DNA from: Chara braunii
Taxonomy: Eukaryota; Streptophyta; Charophyceae; Charales; Characeae
NCBI GenBank assembly: GCA_003427395.1
Contig: BFEA01000025.1
Location: 3,110,230-3,132,560, forward strand
Length of the DNA stretch: 22,331 nucleotides
Reading direction: 5' to 3'
Position numbers and translations under genes: made by a program. Below are positions 1 through 8,012 of this stretch, in pieces; the first letter of the stretch is position 1; each line of letters opens with the position of its first letter. Under the pieces are notes generated by a model. That model had not been told where the DNA came from and did no database searches. It saw only the letters and a program-made list of their open reading frames with translations.

Positions 1-573
1 TCAGCGCACAAGTGCACCAGCACTTCCACGCATTGCAGCCAGTGGAGATCTGGCGAGGAATGAGGCAGGCAGCTCTTTTAATAGTGCTGGCCACTCCTCG
101 CTGGGTCTGCATTGGCTCAATTCAGCCTCTCCCTTTGTCCCAGACCCTGCATTGCATGTGTCCCGGTACAGTCCCAATGAGATTCAACTGCTGCTGAGGC
201 ACTTCGGCCTGGATTTGGACTTGAAAGTCTGGATCTGGACTGACCACTTGACTTAGACCAGAACTGGGACTGTACACAGACACACCCTTACTCGAACAGA
301 CATGACATACACATCTCCTGGTGAACAGGTAAGTCTTTTGACAATGCCCTTTGCCTTAGATTTAGATGTGCCTGTTGATAGAGAGCTTGACTTTTGACCT
401 GTTTTCACGTTTCTGAGCCCTGGCAAGATACCTTTTCACAATGCTTTACTTGTACAAGGCCCGTGCTGCTCTATTTTTACAAGGCCTGAGGCCTATATCG
501 GGTAAAGGCCCTTTTAGTATCAACACTGTGTATTACACTCAGAGAGTCGTTTTGCCCGAATAGTCTCAGAACC
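1..573. other. Unassigned left flank
   Basis: No convincing gene or repeat was recognised. Short open frames on both strands lack domain motifs. A good 5' splice-donor-like string (CAG|GTAAGT) lies near 327-335 on the plus strand, but no exon can be supported around it. Confidence 0.4.
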
Positions 574-1276
574 ATGGTGCGTTGCTCAGGAGTGAGCAGC
601 GCTTCTTCCCAACCCCGAGTAACGGCTATCTGCCACTCCAGAACCCCTGAAACAACCAGCGGCGCCACCCAGATACTGCCTCCAGAGGGGAGCGCCACCC
701 TGAAACAGGCCCCTGAGGCCAAGCGCCTCTCAGAAGATGAAGAAGAAGACCAGCGCCAAAGTCTCTGATGAAAATGAAGTGCCAGAGGACTTCACTAGGG
801 AAGATCTGCAGCAGCACCACCGTTCCTTTTTTTTTTTTTTTTTTTCCTTTCCTGACAAAGGAAATCTCTGAGGATGTAAGCTGCAGCTATGGCTGGCGCG
901 CCACTACCCTGAACCCTACTCCTGAGGAGGGTTCGACAGGGCACCAACTTCTGCCACTTCCAGCAGACGTCAGATAGCCCAGACCTCTGAGCAGCCCCAC
1001 TTACTGCCAGAGAACAGCGAAGGACCCAGCTATGGACGACGCTTCGAGGGTCTGGCTATGTCTGTCTCTTTCTTCAACGCTGAAGCTGTCACCACTCCAG
1101 TTCACGCGTTGCGCCGCCGCGATCTGCAAAATGCCAATCGTCAAAAAGCCCTGAACAGACTTCCTCATTCTATTAATAGATCCACTCTAGCCTACACTCG
1201 ACCAACACCGGACCTACTGGACCGACCGGTACCGTTTCTGTTTCGGCCTCTAGGGCCTCTCCTTACCCGGCTATAG
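574..1276 (+). pseudogene. Decayed coding-like region of unknown function
   Basis: I do not recognise a family. Three plus-strand stretches have protein-like composition in different frames: 574-768 (acidic end, PEAKRLSEDEEEDQRQ), an overlapping frame at about 735-826 (KKTSAKVSDENEVPEDF), and an open frame from 926 to the stop at 1276. The last gives about 116 residues rich in Arg, Asn and Leu, including ALRRRDLQNANRQKALNRL. A run of 19 T (827-845) separates the blocks and ends the second frame. This could be a broken exon or retrotransposon gag-like piece, or chance. The low score reflects the absence of any recognisable domain. The ATG at 1058 lies inside the third frame and is not clearly a start. 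Confidence 0.25.
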
Positions 1277-1782
1277 GCTATAGGTCCAAGGTTGATGAGA
1301 AGTGTTCCACCAATTTACAGAGAATTTCATTATTGGTATATTTATTTATGAGACCTATACAAACAAAAAGAGAAGCTACGTCTGCAGAAAAGAATAGAAA
1401 ACGTAGTGGACCTAAATGTAGGAAGTCTGGTTTTTACTCTTATATCAAGTTATATCATTATATGTGGTATTCATTCTTGTTTGACTCTTGGATTGAGATC
1501 TACAGAGTCTCAGCATAGGCCCTTAGGCCTGTCTGTCCACGTGGTAGCCCGGGCCTGCTATTCGCAGTTAGGGGGGACTAGAGGGAAATAGGATTAGTGG
1601 GGGTCGGTTGGTCTCTACGACTTTGCAGATATGTCCCTCACGTATTTCCCGACAGGCTGGTTTCCCGGTTAGTACACAGCAGAAACAAAATTACGAATCT
1701 GTCCTACTATGTTACAGCCTCGCCTCGGTTCGACGGGGTGCAGGCTGCAGAATCAGCAAGTCATTGCATCTGTTTGACTATG
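1277..1782. other. Unassigned AT-rich spacer
   Basis: Open frames here are short and overlap in several frames without domain motifs. No inverted repeat or RNA gene was recognised. The right edge runs into the hammerhead-family element. Confidence 0.35.
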
Positions 1783-2375
1783 TATAGGGTTGAGCCTCCA
1801 GATGAGTCGGCGAAACTCCCACGAAACAGTTTGGCACAGCCCCTCGTTTCTTGTCCTCTTCTCCCTCTCTGCCTACGGTTTACCGTCGGCAGCTCTGTTT
1901 GACGATATATACGACTACTTCGCTAACACACTGCTACGGTTTTCTCCGGTCAGGTCGAGCGGCCGTGGTCGGGGCCGTCACTACGCGGCCTTGCTGTGCC
2001 TCGAGTGCCAGCGGCGTGTCTAGAGTGTATTTTTTGGCTGTGACAGACCTTTCTTTGTTTCGTGGGTGTTTTGCTTGCTTGTGGCTTGGGATGGGGTGTG
2101 AACCGACAGTCTGTAGAGTTTTCCATCAGGTGTGGGTGAGTGATAGTCTGCTTTGATTTTCGTCACGGGTACCTTGAGGGGCAGTGGTTGGTGGTCCCCA
2201 CCACCACCTCAGAGGGGTATTAGTTGTCGGGCAGTCGTTGATGCTTAACCACAACCGGGGTTCAGGCGGATTATCACTTACAGTGTAATCAGTCAGTTAA
2301 GGGATTCTGCAGACTGTTGAGGGTTCAGCCTCCTCCTGACGAGTGAGTCGGTGAAACTCCGATGAAACAGTTTGT
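1783..2375 (+). mobile_element. Retrozyme-like element, two hammerhead ends
   Basis: The element begins with a degenerate hammerhead segment (core CAGATGA instead of CTGATGA at about 1797-1805, stem II GTCGG/CCCAC, then GAAACAGTTT). It continues through the family-specific block ACAGCCCCTCG...CTCTGCCTACGGTTTACCG and ends with a second, better hammerhead segment at 2313-2373. The two cores are about 540 nt apart. From 2122 on it is closely similar to 5062-5303. Plant retrozymes are non-autonomous retroelements whose repeats carry type III hammerheads and which pass through circular RNA; the arrangement here matches that idea. No open reading frame of a retroelement is present, as expected for a non-autonomous element. 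Boundaries are uncertain and no target duplication was found. Confidence 0.55.
2313..2373 (+). ncRNA. Type III hammerhead ribozyme relic (copy 2)
   Basis: In order: stem III 5' strand ACTGT (2313-2317), cleavage-site T at 2318, stem I GAGG/CCTC (2319-2322 with 2329-2332) around the loop GTTCAG, a core reading CTGACGA (2336-2342), stem II GTCGG/CCGAT closed by TGAAACT, GAAA, and stem III 3' strand ACAGT. Position 7 of the core is variable in hammerheads, so CTGACGA is acceptable. Extra bases on both sides of the core (CTC before it, GTGA after it) break the usual spacing, so this copy is probably inactive. Confidence 0.55.
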
Positions 2376-3034
2376 CCTCTTCTTTGAAAATACTAAAATA
2401 GGAATGAAAGGTTTTCACGAGCGTTTCTTTCCTTTTTTTATCATTTGTTATGATTTTACAATCTTGAAATTTGAATACGTCAACTAAACGGCCTCGGCCC
2501 TCCGGTGAGACCAGACCCCTAAAAATGACGATGTTACATCACGCAAATTCCATACCGGTCTGCAGTTTGAAATCATGATCTTTTTTCTGACACAGTGACA
2601 TGTGTGTGCCATACACACTGAGGCACATGGGCTGGGTGCAGTCTCGTTGTTGTTGTTGTTGTTTTTTTTTTTTTTTTTTTNTTTTTTTTTTTTTTTTTTC
2701 CCCAACGAAATGCAGGAGATAGTCCGAGATACATATTGAATATAGCTGGAAACTCTGGAAACTGAGGATAGAGAGTCCCACAGTCCCTCTATCCTCCTCT
2801 TTTTTTTTTTGCGTCTGTCTCGCTTTTTTCTTTTCCCCCCTAACTTCCCTAAGTCCCTTTATTTATTTATATAGGGCCCAGTCTCCAAGGCAAAAATACA
2901 AGTGAGAGTTATGGTTGGCGTCGGCTGCAATTTCAGGGGCCTCTAGGCCTCCAGCCTCACTTCGGCAGGCAGAGACTGTCCCCCCCCTCGCTATTCTGAA
3001 GTGCATTCTTTTTCAGTCCTGTCTGACTAGTGAC
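2376..3034. other. Low-complexity spacer with T runs and an N
   Basis: It contains a (GTT)n stretch leading into T19-N-T18 at 2662-2699 (N at 2681), a T10 near 2802, and otherwise unassigned sequence. The glutamine- or lysine-rich open frames across the T run are artefacts of low complexity. Confidence 0.5.
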
Positions 3035-3036
3035 TA

Positions 3037-3150
3037 CCCTATTTACCCGAATAGAATGGAAGGTGATTGTCTCCGTATGGAGGCTGGAAGTTGCCCCAAA
3101 TACGCAGCTATAATTAATTTACAACGTACGTTCTATTCGGGGGAAGGAGG
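3037..3150. mobile_element. Tc1/mariner-type MITE (diverged)
   Basis: Terminal inverted repeats share a core CCCGAATAGAA and its complement TTCTATTCGGG, and the element is bounded by TA dinucleotides (3035-3036 and 3151-3152). The right end GCTATAAT...GTACGTT.TATTCGGGGGAAG matches the better preserved element at 9240-9344. TA duplication is typical of the Tc1/mariner superfamily. There is no coding capacity. Confidence 0.55.
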
Positions 3151-3386
3151 TAGAAGCTCTTGCCTTATACATGAAGTGTTTTGTGCACTGTCCCCATCCT
3201 TTGTTGCAAGGTCTTGTCGGTCTGACGTCAGTGATGGTCTTGTGGTGGCAGGGTGCCCAGGGCAAGCTCTCTCCCCCCCCCCCCCCAATGATCAGGTCAA
3301 GCATTTTGCTGCTTTGTATCATTCTTTCTGAAAAACTTTGCCGCAGAATGTTTTCGTAACGTTCGATGCATGTGTGCTTGTTTTAT

Positions 3387-3436
3387 CTTTTCTTTTCTTT
3401 TCTTTTCTTTTCTTTTCTTTTCTTTTCTTTTCTTTT
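3387..3436 (+). repeat. (TTTTC)n microsatellite
   Basis: About ten copies of the TTTTC pentamer. Confidence 0.95.
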
Positions 3437-3446
3437 GTTTGGGCAG

Positions 3447-3629
3447 AGAACCATAGAGTTATGGCTGCGCGCAGATGTTGAGCAGCAGCGAAAGGCCAGG
3501 AAGGAGCGGCGAGCGAGAGGCGAAAAGGGAAACCCGTTCGAGTCGGTCGTCGTTCAGAACAATGGGTGGGCGGCAGGCCGCATGTCGTCAACATTGAAAG
3601 GCAGTAGTAATTCCGTCCTGAGGCTCTGA
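3447..3629 (+). CDS. Possible terminal exon, unknown protein
   Basis: An open plus-strand frame starts just after a splice-acceptor-like sequence: the (TTTTC)n pyrimidine tract, then TTTGTTTGGGCAG ending at 3446. It encodes about 60 residues with a charged segment (RKARKERRARGEKG) and then a polar tail to a TGA at 3627-3629. The composition looks protein-like and unlike the flanking simple sequence. No domain was recognised and no upstream exon is evident, so it may be a gene fragment or chance. The reading is inference from acceptor plus open frame only. Confidence 0.25.
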   Translation, partial: RTIELWLRADVEQQRKARKERRARGEKGNPFESVVVQNNGWAAGRMSSTLKGSSNSVLRL

Positions 3630-3716
3630 CCAAAAATACAGCAAGTTCTCTGCAAACAAAAAGGTAAAAAAACAGATGGTTAAAACGAGAAAGTAAAGTG
3701 AACAAAAAAAAGAGCA

Positions 3717-3899
3717 CCTGCTGTGCAGCCGTGCGCATGCAACAAAAATAAAATATAAGGAAAAAAAAAAAAAAAGATAGATTATTTTTTTTCGTAGGCT
3801 AATGCAACAAAAATGCTAAGAATGAAAAAATAATGACCTATTTCAACATACATGTCCTTCGTCGGATCTGTGGGCGCCTGCTGTGCAGCCGTGCGCATG
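3717..3899 (+). repeat. 23-bp direct repeat pair
   Basis: 3717-3739 and 3877-3899 are identical 23-bp sequences beginning CCTGCTGTGCAGCC. The 137 bp between them is A/T-rich. Confidence 0.85.
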
Positions 3900-3967
3900 A
3901 CATCGAAAAGGGTTTGTTTGGACTTCGAAGTTTGAACTTGAAGCTTGTTGAGGGTTCGTAAAAGTAA

Positions 3968-4180
3968 ATGGAGACTTTTCTGTCTCTTTTTTTTTTATTT
4001 GTGAGAGGGGTAGGGGGAAGGAGGAGAGGAGGGGGACGAATAGTGTGTGGGCTGCCAAAAATCTTGTCGAGAATCAATAAAGCATTACGGGGTTGAAGTC
4101 GGTGAGTCAATGGAGACTTTTCTGTCTATTTATGTGTGAGAGGGGTAGGGGGAAGGAGGAGGAGAGGAGGGGGACGAATA
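3968..4180 (+). repeat. Diverged tandem duplication, about 140-bp period
   Basis: 3968-4042 and 4110-4180 both start ATGGAGACTTTTCTGTCT and end in GAGAGGAGGGGGACGAATA, with small indels between. Purine-rich cores (GGGGTAGGGGGAAGGAGG) are shared. Confidence 0.85.
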
Positions 4181-4488
4181 AAGGTAAAAGCCATGCGGAG
4201 TCGCGGACAGAGCACCTGATCTGTAGGCTATTTGATCGTCGAGTCACTGGCTGTTTTTTTTTTGTTTTTGTTTTTGTTTGTTTTGTTTTGTTTTGTTTTT
4301 TGAACTTTTTTTCCCTTGCGATTGTAATGAGTGAAAAACGGTACGCCAGGGATCTTGCAGGCCGCATGAAAAATTATGCAAGGGTACATTTGTAAATCTT
4401 GCAAATTTGGATGGCATAGCTGTGTATCACTGTATCTGCAATTTCGGGAAATGCAGTTTTGGGAAACAGAAAGGTGGACATTTGTGAT

Positions 4489-4567
4489 GTCCTCCTTCGG
4501 GACATCCGTTTAAATTGGAACGATACAGAGAAGATTGATTAGCATGGCCCCTGCGCAAGGATGACAC
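4489..4567 (+). pseudogene. U6: U6 snRNA, 5' part (interrupted)
   Basis: The sequence matches the conserved U6 5' hairpin (GTCC...TTCGGGACATCC), then AAATTGGAACGATACAGAGA and AGCATGGCCCCTGCGCAAGG, through the ATGACAC box. U6 is the catalytic spliceosomal RNA. Relative to the usual sequence, four bases (GATT) are duplicated between ACAGAGA and AGCATGG, inside the catalytic region (about 4531-4540), which should abolish function. It stops at 4567, where the hammerhead-family insertion begins. I see no plant upstream sequence element or TATA box at the spacing expected for a Pol III snRNA promoter, so this is likely a retropseudogene. Confidence 0.85.
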
Positions 4568-4569
4568 AC

Positions 4570-4793
4570 ATATCCTGATGAATCGGTGAAACTCCGACGA
4601 AACAGTTTGTCACAGCCCCCTTGATTGTTGTCCTCCTCTCCCTCTCTGCCTACGGTTTACCGGGCAGCTGACTATATATATATTGTCAAATAGAACTGCC
4701 CGGTAAACCGTAGGCAGAGAGGGAGAGGAGGACAACAATCAAGGGGGCTGTGACAAACTGTTTCGGCGGAGTTTCACCGATTCATCAGGATAT
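4570..4793. repeat. 98-bp inverted repeat with hammerhead core in each arm
   Basis: Arms 4570-4667 and 4696-4793 are complementary with a single mismatch (A4597 side versus C in the partner, within stem II), around a 28-bp AT-rich spacer. Each arm starts with CCTGATGAATCGG-TGAAACT-CCG, the 3' half of the hammerhead motif, and runs into the family block ending TTTACCGGGCAG. Stem I and the 5' strand of stem III are missing. The near identity points to a recent origin. A transcript would form a 98-bp hairpin. Confidence 0.92.
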
Positions 4794-4930
4794 ATACATG
4801 TACAAGAATATTGTGATGAAATCTTAATTACAGATGACCATACAGAAGTAGGAAACATGATTGCTAGGATTGAGCCTGCTATATACTGTTTGTGACGATA
4901 TATTATATAAATATATATAATGTTATATAT

Positions 4931-5303
4931 ATATATGAGTCGGTGAAACTCCGACGAAACAGTTTGTCACAGCCCCTCGTTTGTTGTCCTCTTCTCTCTC
5001 TCTGCCTACGGTTTACCGGGCAGTTCTGTTTGTGACGATATATATTATAAATATATATTAGTTTTCCATCTGGTGTGGGTGAGTGATAGTCTGCTTTGAT
5101 TTCCGTCACAGGTACCTTGAGGGAAGTGGTTGGTGGTCCCCACCACCTCAGAGGGGTATCAGTTGTCGGGCAGTGGTTGATGGTTAACCACAACCGGGGT
5201 TAAGGTGGATTATTACTTAGAGTGTAATCAGTATGGGATTCTGCAGACTGTTGAGGGTTCAGCCTCCTCATGGGTCGGTGAAACTCCGATGAAAAAGTTT
5301 GTT
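4931..5303 (+). mobile_element. Retrozyme-like segment, internally shortened
   Basis: It starts at a truncated hammerhead core (ATGAGTCGG, stem II GTCGG/CCGAC, GAAACAGTTT at about 4935-4972), then the conserved block ACAGCCCCTCG...TTTACCGGGCAG. It then jumps to the 3' domain TTTTCCATCTGGTGTGGG...TGTAATCAG shared with 2122-2300, and ends in a second hammerhead (5247-5300). Compared with 1783-2375 it lacks about 200 bp of the middle. A GGTATCAG (5155-5162) resembles part of the initiator-tRNA-Met primer-binding site used by plant LTR elements; the corresponding site in the first copy is GGTATTAG (2216-2223). Confidence 0.6.
5247..5300 (+). ncRNA. Hammerhead ribozyme relic (copy 6)
   Basis: Stem III 5' strand ACTGT (5247-5251), cleavage-site T 5252, stem I GAGG/CCTC around GTTCAG, a damaged core CTCATGG in place of CTGATGA, stem II GTCGG/CCGAT with loop TGAAACT, then GAAAAAGTTT. 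The core G5 and A9 positions and one stem III pair are lost, so it should not cleave. Confidence 0.6.
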
Positions 5304-5433
5304 ATCGGCAAACAGAACTGCCCGGTAAACTATAGGTAGAGAGGGAGAAGAGGACAAGAAACGAGGGGCTGTGACAAACTGTTTTGTCGGAGTTTCACGG
5401 ACTCATCAGGAGGCTGAACCCTGAACAGTTTGC
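5304..5433 (-). mobile_element. Hammerhead-family segment, inverted (copy 7)
   Basis: Read on the minus strand: stem III AAACTGT (5431-5425) pairs with ACAGTTT (5382-5376); cleavage-site T is opposite 5424; stem I is near GTTCAG with CCTC; core CTGATGA is intact (5409-5403); stem II GTCCG/CCGAC has one mismatch; the base after stem II is A instead of the invariant G12. It is followed by the family block ACAGCCCCTCG...TTTACCGGGCAGTTCTG. It is the most complete copy in the window, but the G12 change predicts loss of activity. Confidence 0.65.
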
Positions 5434-5435
5434 GG

Positions 5436-5519
5436 TGAATCTGGACGTGTTTGTGGAGACGTGCAGTTCAGGAAACTCAACACCATTTCTGCACATCTCC
5501 GCAAAAGCGTCCAGATTCA
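5436..5519. repeat. Palindromic module, 31-bp arms
   Basis: Arms 5436-5466 and 5489-5519 (start TGAATCTGGACG) pair with four mismatches around a 22-bp spacer. A second small palindrome GCGTTGAG-GTAG-CTCAACGC follows near 5521-5540. The arm sequence recurs in the inverted repeat at 11667-11819. Confidence 0.85.
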
Positions 5520-5574
5520 GGCGTTGAGGTAGCTCAACGCTGCTATTGGGACTTGGCCCCAGAGGGCAGTCGGT

Positions 5575-5615
5575 AAGGATGACACGCATAATTTGAGAAA
5601 TGGTTCAGTTTCTTT
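5575..5615 (+). pseudogene. U6: U6 snRNA, 3' part (interrupted)
   Basis: AAGGATGACACGCATAA followed by GAGAAATGGTTCAGTTT and a T stretch matches the U6 3' region (canonical AAATCGAGAAATGGTCC then Ts). Together with 4489-4567 it makes a full-length U6 apart from the insertion and small changes. Confidence 0.8.
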
Positions 5616-5725
5616 TTTATTATTATTATTATTATTATTATTTTTAAGTTCAATTTTCTTTCTAGGTATAGGTAAGAAAAAACTTTGAAAAAAGAGATCA
5701 TTATGATAATATATGATTCCGTAAT

Positions 5726-5758
<33 letters not shown>

Positions 5759-6285
5759 ACTTATACAAGCCGGGAAATGGCCCCATCGTCCCCTGGCAAA
5801 ATGTTATTGTGCTCCACTATGAGGGTGTCATCACCGGCCAAGCTCAGACGGGCAGATGCATTGGCAAGAAAAATATATAACGGAAAGAAAAACAAGCTGC
5901 CTGCCAGCAAATTATGTGATCTAAGGAGCCAGTAACATCCATGGTACTACATGTATGGGGCTGGCTCCACTGCACAGCACTCTCCGTGCATCTGGCTTCT
6001 TTCTGGTACCGATACAGTCGAAATGTTGGACTTGGCCAAATGCACCTGGTCCAGAGGTGGACCAAATGCATGTAGAGCGTTGTGTAGTGGAGCGAGGGCC
6101 TATGTAAGTCTATCTGCAGTGCCTGCCTGAAATGTGGAACAACAGCTGTACACGTATCTACAGTGCCTACCTAATATATAAAACACCAGCAACCCACAAA
6201 AAGCAGCAATTCCCATACAACGAGTCAACGACATGTATGTACTATGTACATGGCTTTCAGTGAGGGAGGAGGCTACTGGGGCAAA
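5616..6285. other. Spacer with (ATT)n and T28
   Basis: It holds an (ATT)n run (about 5617-5643) and a T28 run (5727-5754). Just after the latter, AAGCCGGGAAATGGCCCC near 5768-5785 resembles the complement of the CCGGGGCCATTACCCGG motif found at 14390 and 14850. The rest is unassigned. Confidence 0.6.
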
Positions 6286-6594
6286 CACAGTAACAAAAAC
6301 AGTAACAAACACAGTAACAAGAACAGTAACAAAAACAGTAACAAAAACAGTAACAAAAACAGTAACAAAAACAGTAACAAAAACAGTAACACAGTAACAA
6401 AAACAGTAACACGGTAACAAAAACAGTAACAGAAACAGTAACAAGAATAGTAACAAAAACAGTAACAAGAACAGTAACAAAAACAGTAACACAGTAACAA
6501 GAACAGTAACAAAAACAGTAACAAGAACAGTAACAAGAACAGTAACAAAGAACAGTAACAAGAACAGTATCAAAAACAGTAACAAAAACATAAC
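6286..6594 (+). repeat. ACAGTAACAAAA minisatellite
   Basis: About 25 units of a 12-bp motif ACAGTAACAAAA, with 6-bp deletions and G/A variants (AACAAGAACAG). Isolated decayed units continue to about 7095. The long minus-strand frame of Leu/Val/Phe repeats across it is an artefact. Confidence 0.95.
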
Positions 6595-6607
6595 CACTGG
6601 ATCCGCC

Positions 6608-6783
6608 GATCGGCAGTGAGCAGAGTCTGCTGATGTGCGTAGGGGGGGGGGGGGATCACCACTGGAGGGGAGGCACAGGGGTCATTGGTCCTGTTGGCAT
6701 GGTGGTCCCTGATGCTACCGGCTGTCCCCTACCTAGCCGGTATCGCCCACATACTGATGATCGGCAGTGAGCAGAGTCTGCTG
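6608..6783 (+). repeat. 25-bp direct repeat pair
   Basis: 6608-6632 and 6759-6783 are identical 25-bp sequences starting GATCGGCAGTGAGCAG. A G run (about 6641-6653) lies between them. Confidence 0.85.
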
Positions 6784-7002
6784 TTGGGAGCAGGCCCCGC
6801 ATGTTCTCTCGTGAGCACGTTTCTGTCTGCTATGGGGTTTCCCCGCATGACTATAATTAGTAGTAGTGGTAGGTAGGTACTAGGTAGTGTGAGGTGAAAT
6901 TGAGAGAAGAATGTAGCTTGCGTAAAAAAAAAAAAAAAAAAGTAACAAAAGCAGTCACACACTGATACGGTGATACCCAGTACCAAAAACAGTAACAATA
7001 TA

Positions 7003-7209
7003 GAACAAGCCTAGAGCAGAAGGAAGAGGAGTTGGTGGATCTTTCTATATAGAAGGCTACCGGGGGAAACACAGTTACAAAAACAATATCGAAAACACAG
7101 AGCAACAAAAGGGGTTATAAAGGGGGGTACTACAACTATACAACTATGCCAGCTGTCACCCCAGGTAAAAAGAACCTATGGAACAAGCCTAGAGCAGAAG
7201 GAAGAGGAG
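7003..7209 (+). repeat. 29-bp direct repeat pair
   Basis: 7003-7031 and 7181-7209 are identical (start GAACAAGCCTAGAGCAG). A partial third copy follows at about 7210-7222. Purine-rich sequence and an A run (about 7309-7327) follow. Confidence 0.85.
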
Positions 7210-7429
7210 AACAAGCCTAGAGAGTAGAGTTGAAGGCTGAGGAAATAGGAAGGGGATATGGAGCTACAGTAGGGAAAGTAGCACACATCATCAGAGAAAA
7301 AGAGGGAAAAAAAAAAAAAAAAAAAAACCAGCTCAGGCGGTGTCTCTGTCTCTGAGTGAATCCTCACCAACTCCTGGGAAAATGTTTCCCAGTTTTGGTG
7401 GATCTTTCTGAGGGCTCTTGATGTCCATC

Positions 7430-7635
7430 CCCTATTCAAGACCCTTTTTTTTTTCTTTTTTTTTTTTTGGGTTCAAAACGACTGGGAACCGGGCCTTTTT
7501 GGGTCCATTTGGGCCCTTTTTGGGTTCCCAGCACGTGCCTCTCCCCACGGAAATGTCTCCAATCTCTTCGTGCGGAGCGGCATGTGCTGGGAACCGCTGC
7601 CAACATCCCTTTCAAGAACAACCCTATTCACGACC
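7430..7635 (-). mobile_element. Structured A-tailed retroposon (copy G) with target duplication
   Basis: A T-rich run (7445-7468), the complement of an A tail, is followed by a strongly palindromic body. CCCTATTCA(A/C)GACC flanks it at 7430-7443 and 7622-7635, a 14-bp target duplication with one mismatch. The body contains a palindrome with arms of about 31 bp (7523-7595: GGTTCCCAGCAC...GTGCTGGGAACC) and ends in the family head TGCTGGGAACCGC...CATCCC. The tail next to the duplication indicates target-primed reverse transcription of a minus-strand RNA. It has no coding capacity. Confidence 0.7.
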
Positions 7636-7677
7636 TTGATGCCAGTCGATGCTATGCTTTCACAGAAATTCCGATTT

Positions 7678-8012
7678 GTTTAAACTTTAAACCACCAGTC
7701 CATCTGAAGCAAAATTGACGAACCAAATAAAAATCATTAAAATGCATTAGGGGCCAAGTCTAAAAGTGGCAGGTAACTGCCGTTGGAAAAATCAACGCGG
7801 TACCGGTACTGGTACCAGCCTCTGTATTATTGATAAGTCTGGGCCGGGCCACCACAGACATGTTGGGGCCCAAAGATACTGTTTACATATTGATTTACGG
7901 GCCCCGCCCTGCCCCGCCCCGCCCCCGAGCCCCCCGCGCTCAGGGGCGGGTACTTGTACATGACCATAGACGAACAGCGACTTCGGATGGACTGGTGGTT
8001 TAAACTATAAAC
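7678..8012. mobile_element. MITE with 32-bp terminal inverted repeats
   Basis: GTTTAAACTTTAAACCACC... (7678-7709) and its complement (7981-8012) match except for a few bases. The interior (about 270 bp) is GC-rich in its second half and non-coding. The right TIR contains its own hairpin (GGTGGTTTA/TAAACCACC). Superfamily unknown; no clear target duplication. Confidence 0.7.

Larger units (their letters stand above)
4568..5574. mobile_element. Composite insertion in U6, hammerhead-bearing
   Basis: A 1,007-bp insertion separates the two U6 halves. The 11-bp AAGGATGACAC occurs at both edges (4557-4567 and 5575-5585), a clean target-site duplication. Contents from left to right: a near-perfect 98-bp inverted repeat (4570-4793), an AT-rich spacer, a retrozyme-like segment (4931-5303), an inverted partner (5304-5433), and a palindromic module (5436-5519). 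The two ends do not form terminal inverted repeats and there is no A tail. An 11-bp duplication would suit target-primed reverse transcription or a Mutator-like transposition; I cannot decide. Because the pieces are in both orientations, nested insertion or template switching is likely. Confidence 0.8.

Noticed and set aside
4575-4620. Type I hammerhead reading with a tiny stem III (ACA-GTT-TGT) ending at GTC
   Set aside because: The sequence before CTGATGA does not pair with ACAGCC after the supposed cleavage site, so stem I cannot form; the type III reading pairs throughout in the consensus.
4568-5574. The U6 interruption as a spliceosomal intron, as known in some yeasts
   Set aside because: No placement of the boundary within the AAGGATGACAC duplication gives GT...AG ends, and the segment is made of mobile-element pieces.
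6286-6594. CRISPR-like array or a 165-residue membrane protein on the minus strand
   Set aside because: A 12-bp tandem unit without spacers is a minisatellite; the Leu/Val/Phe protein is its translation.
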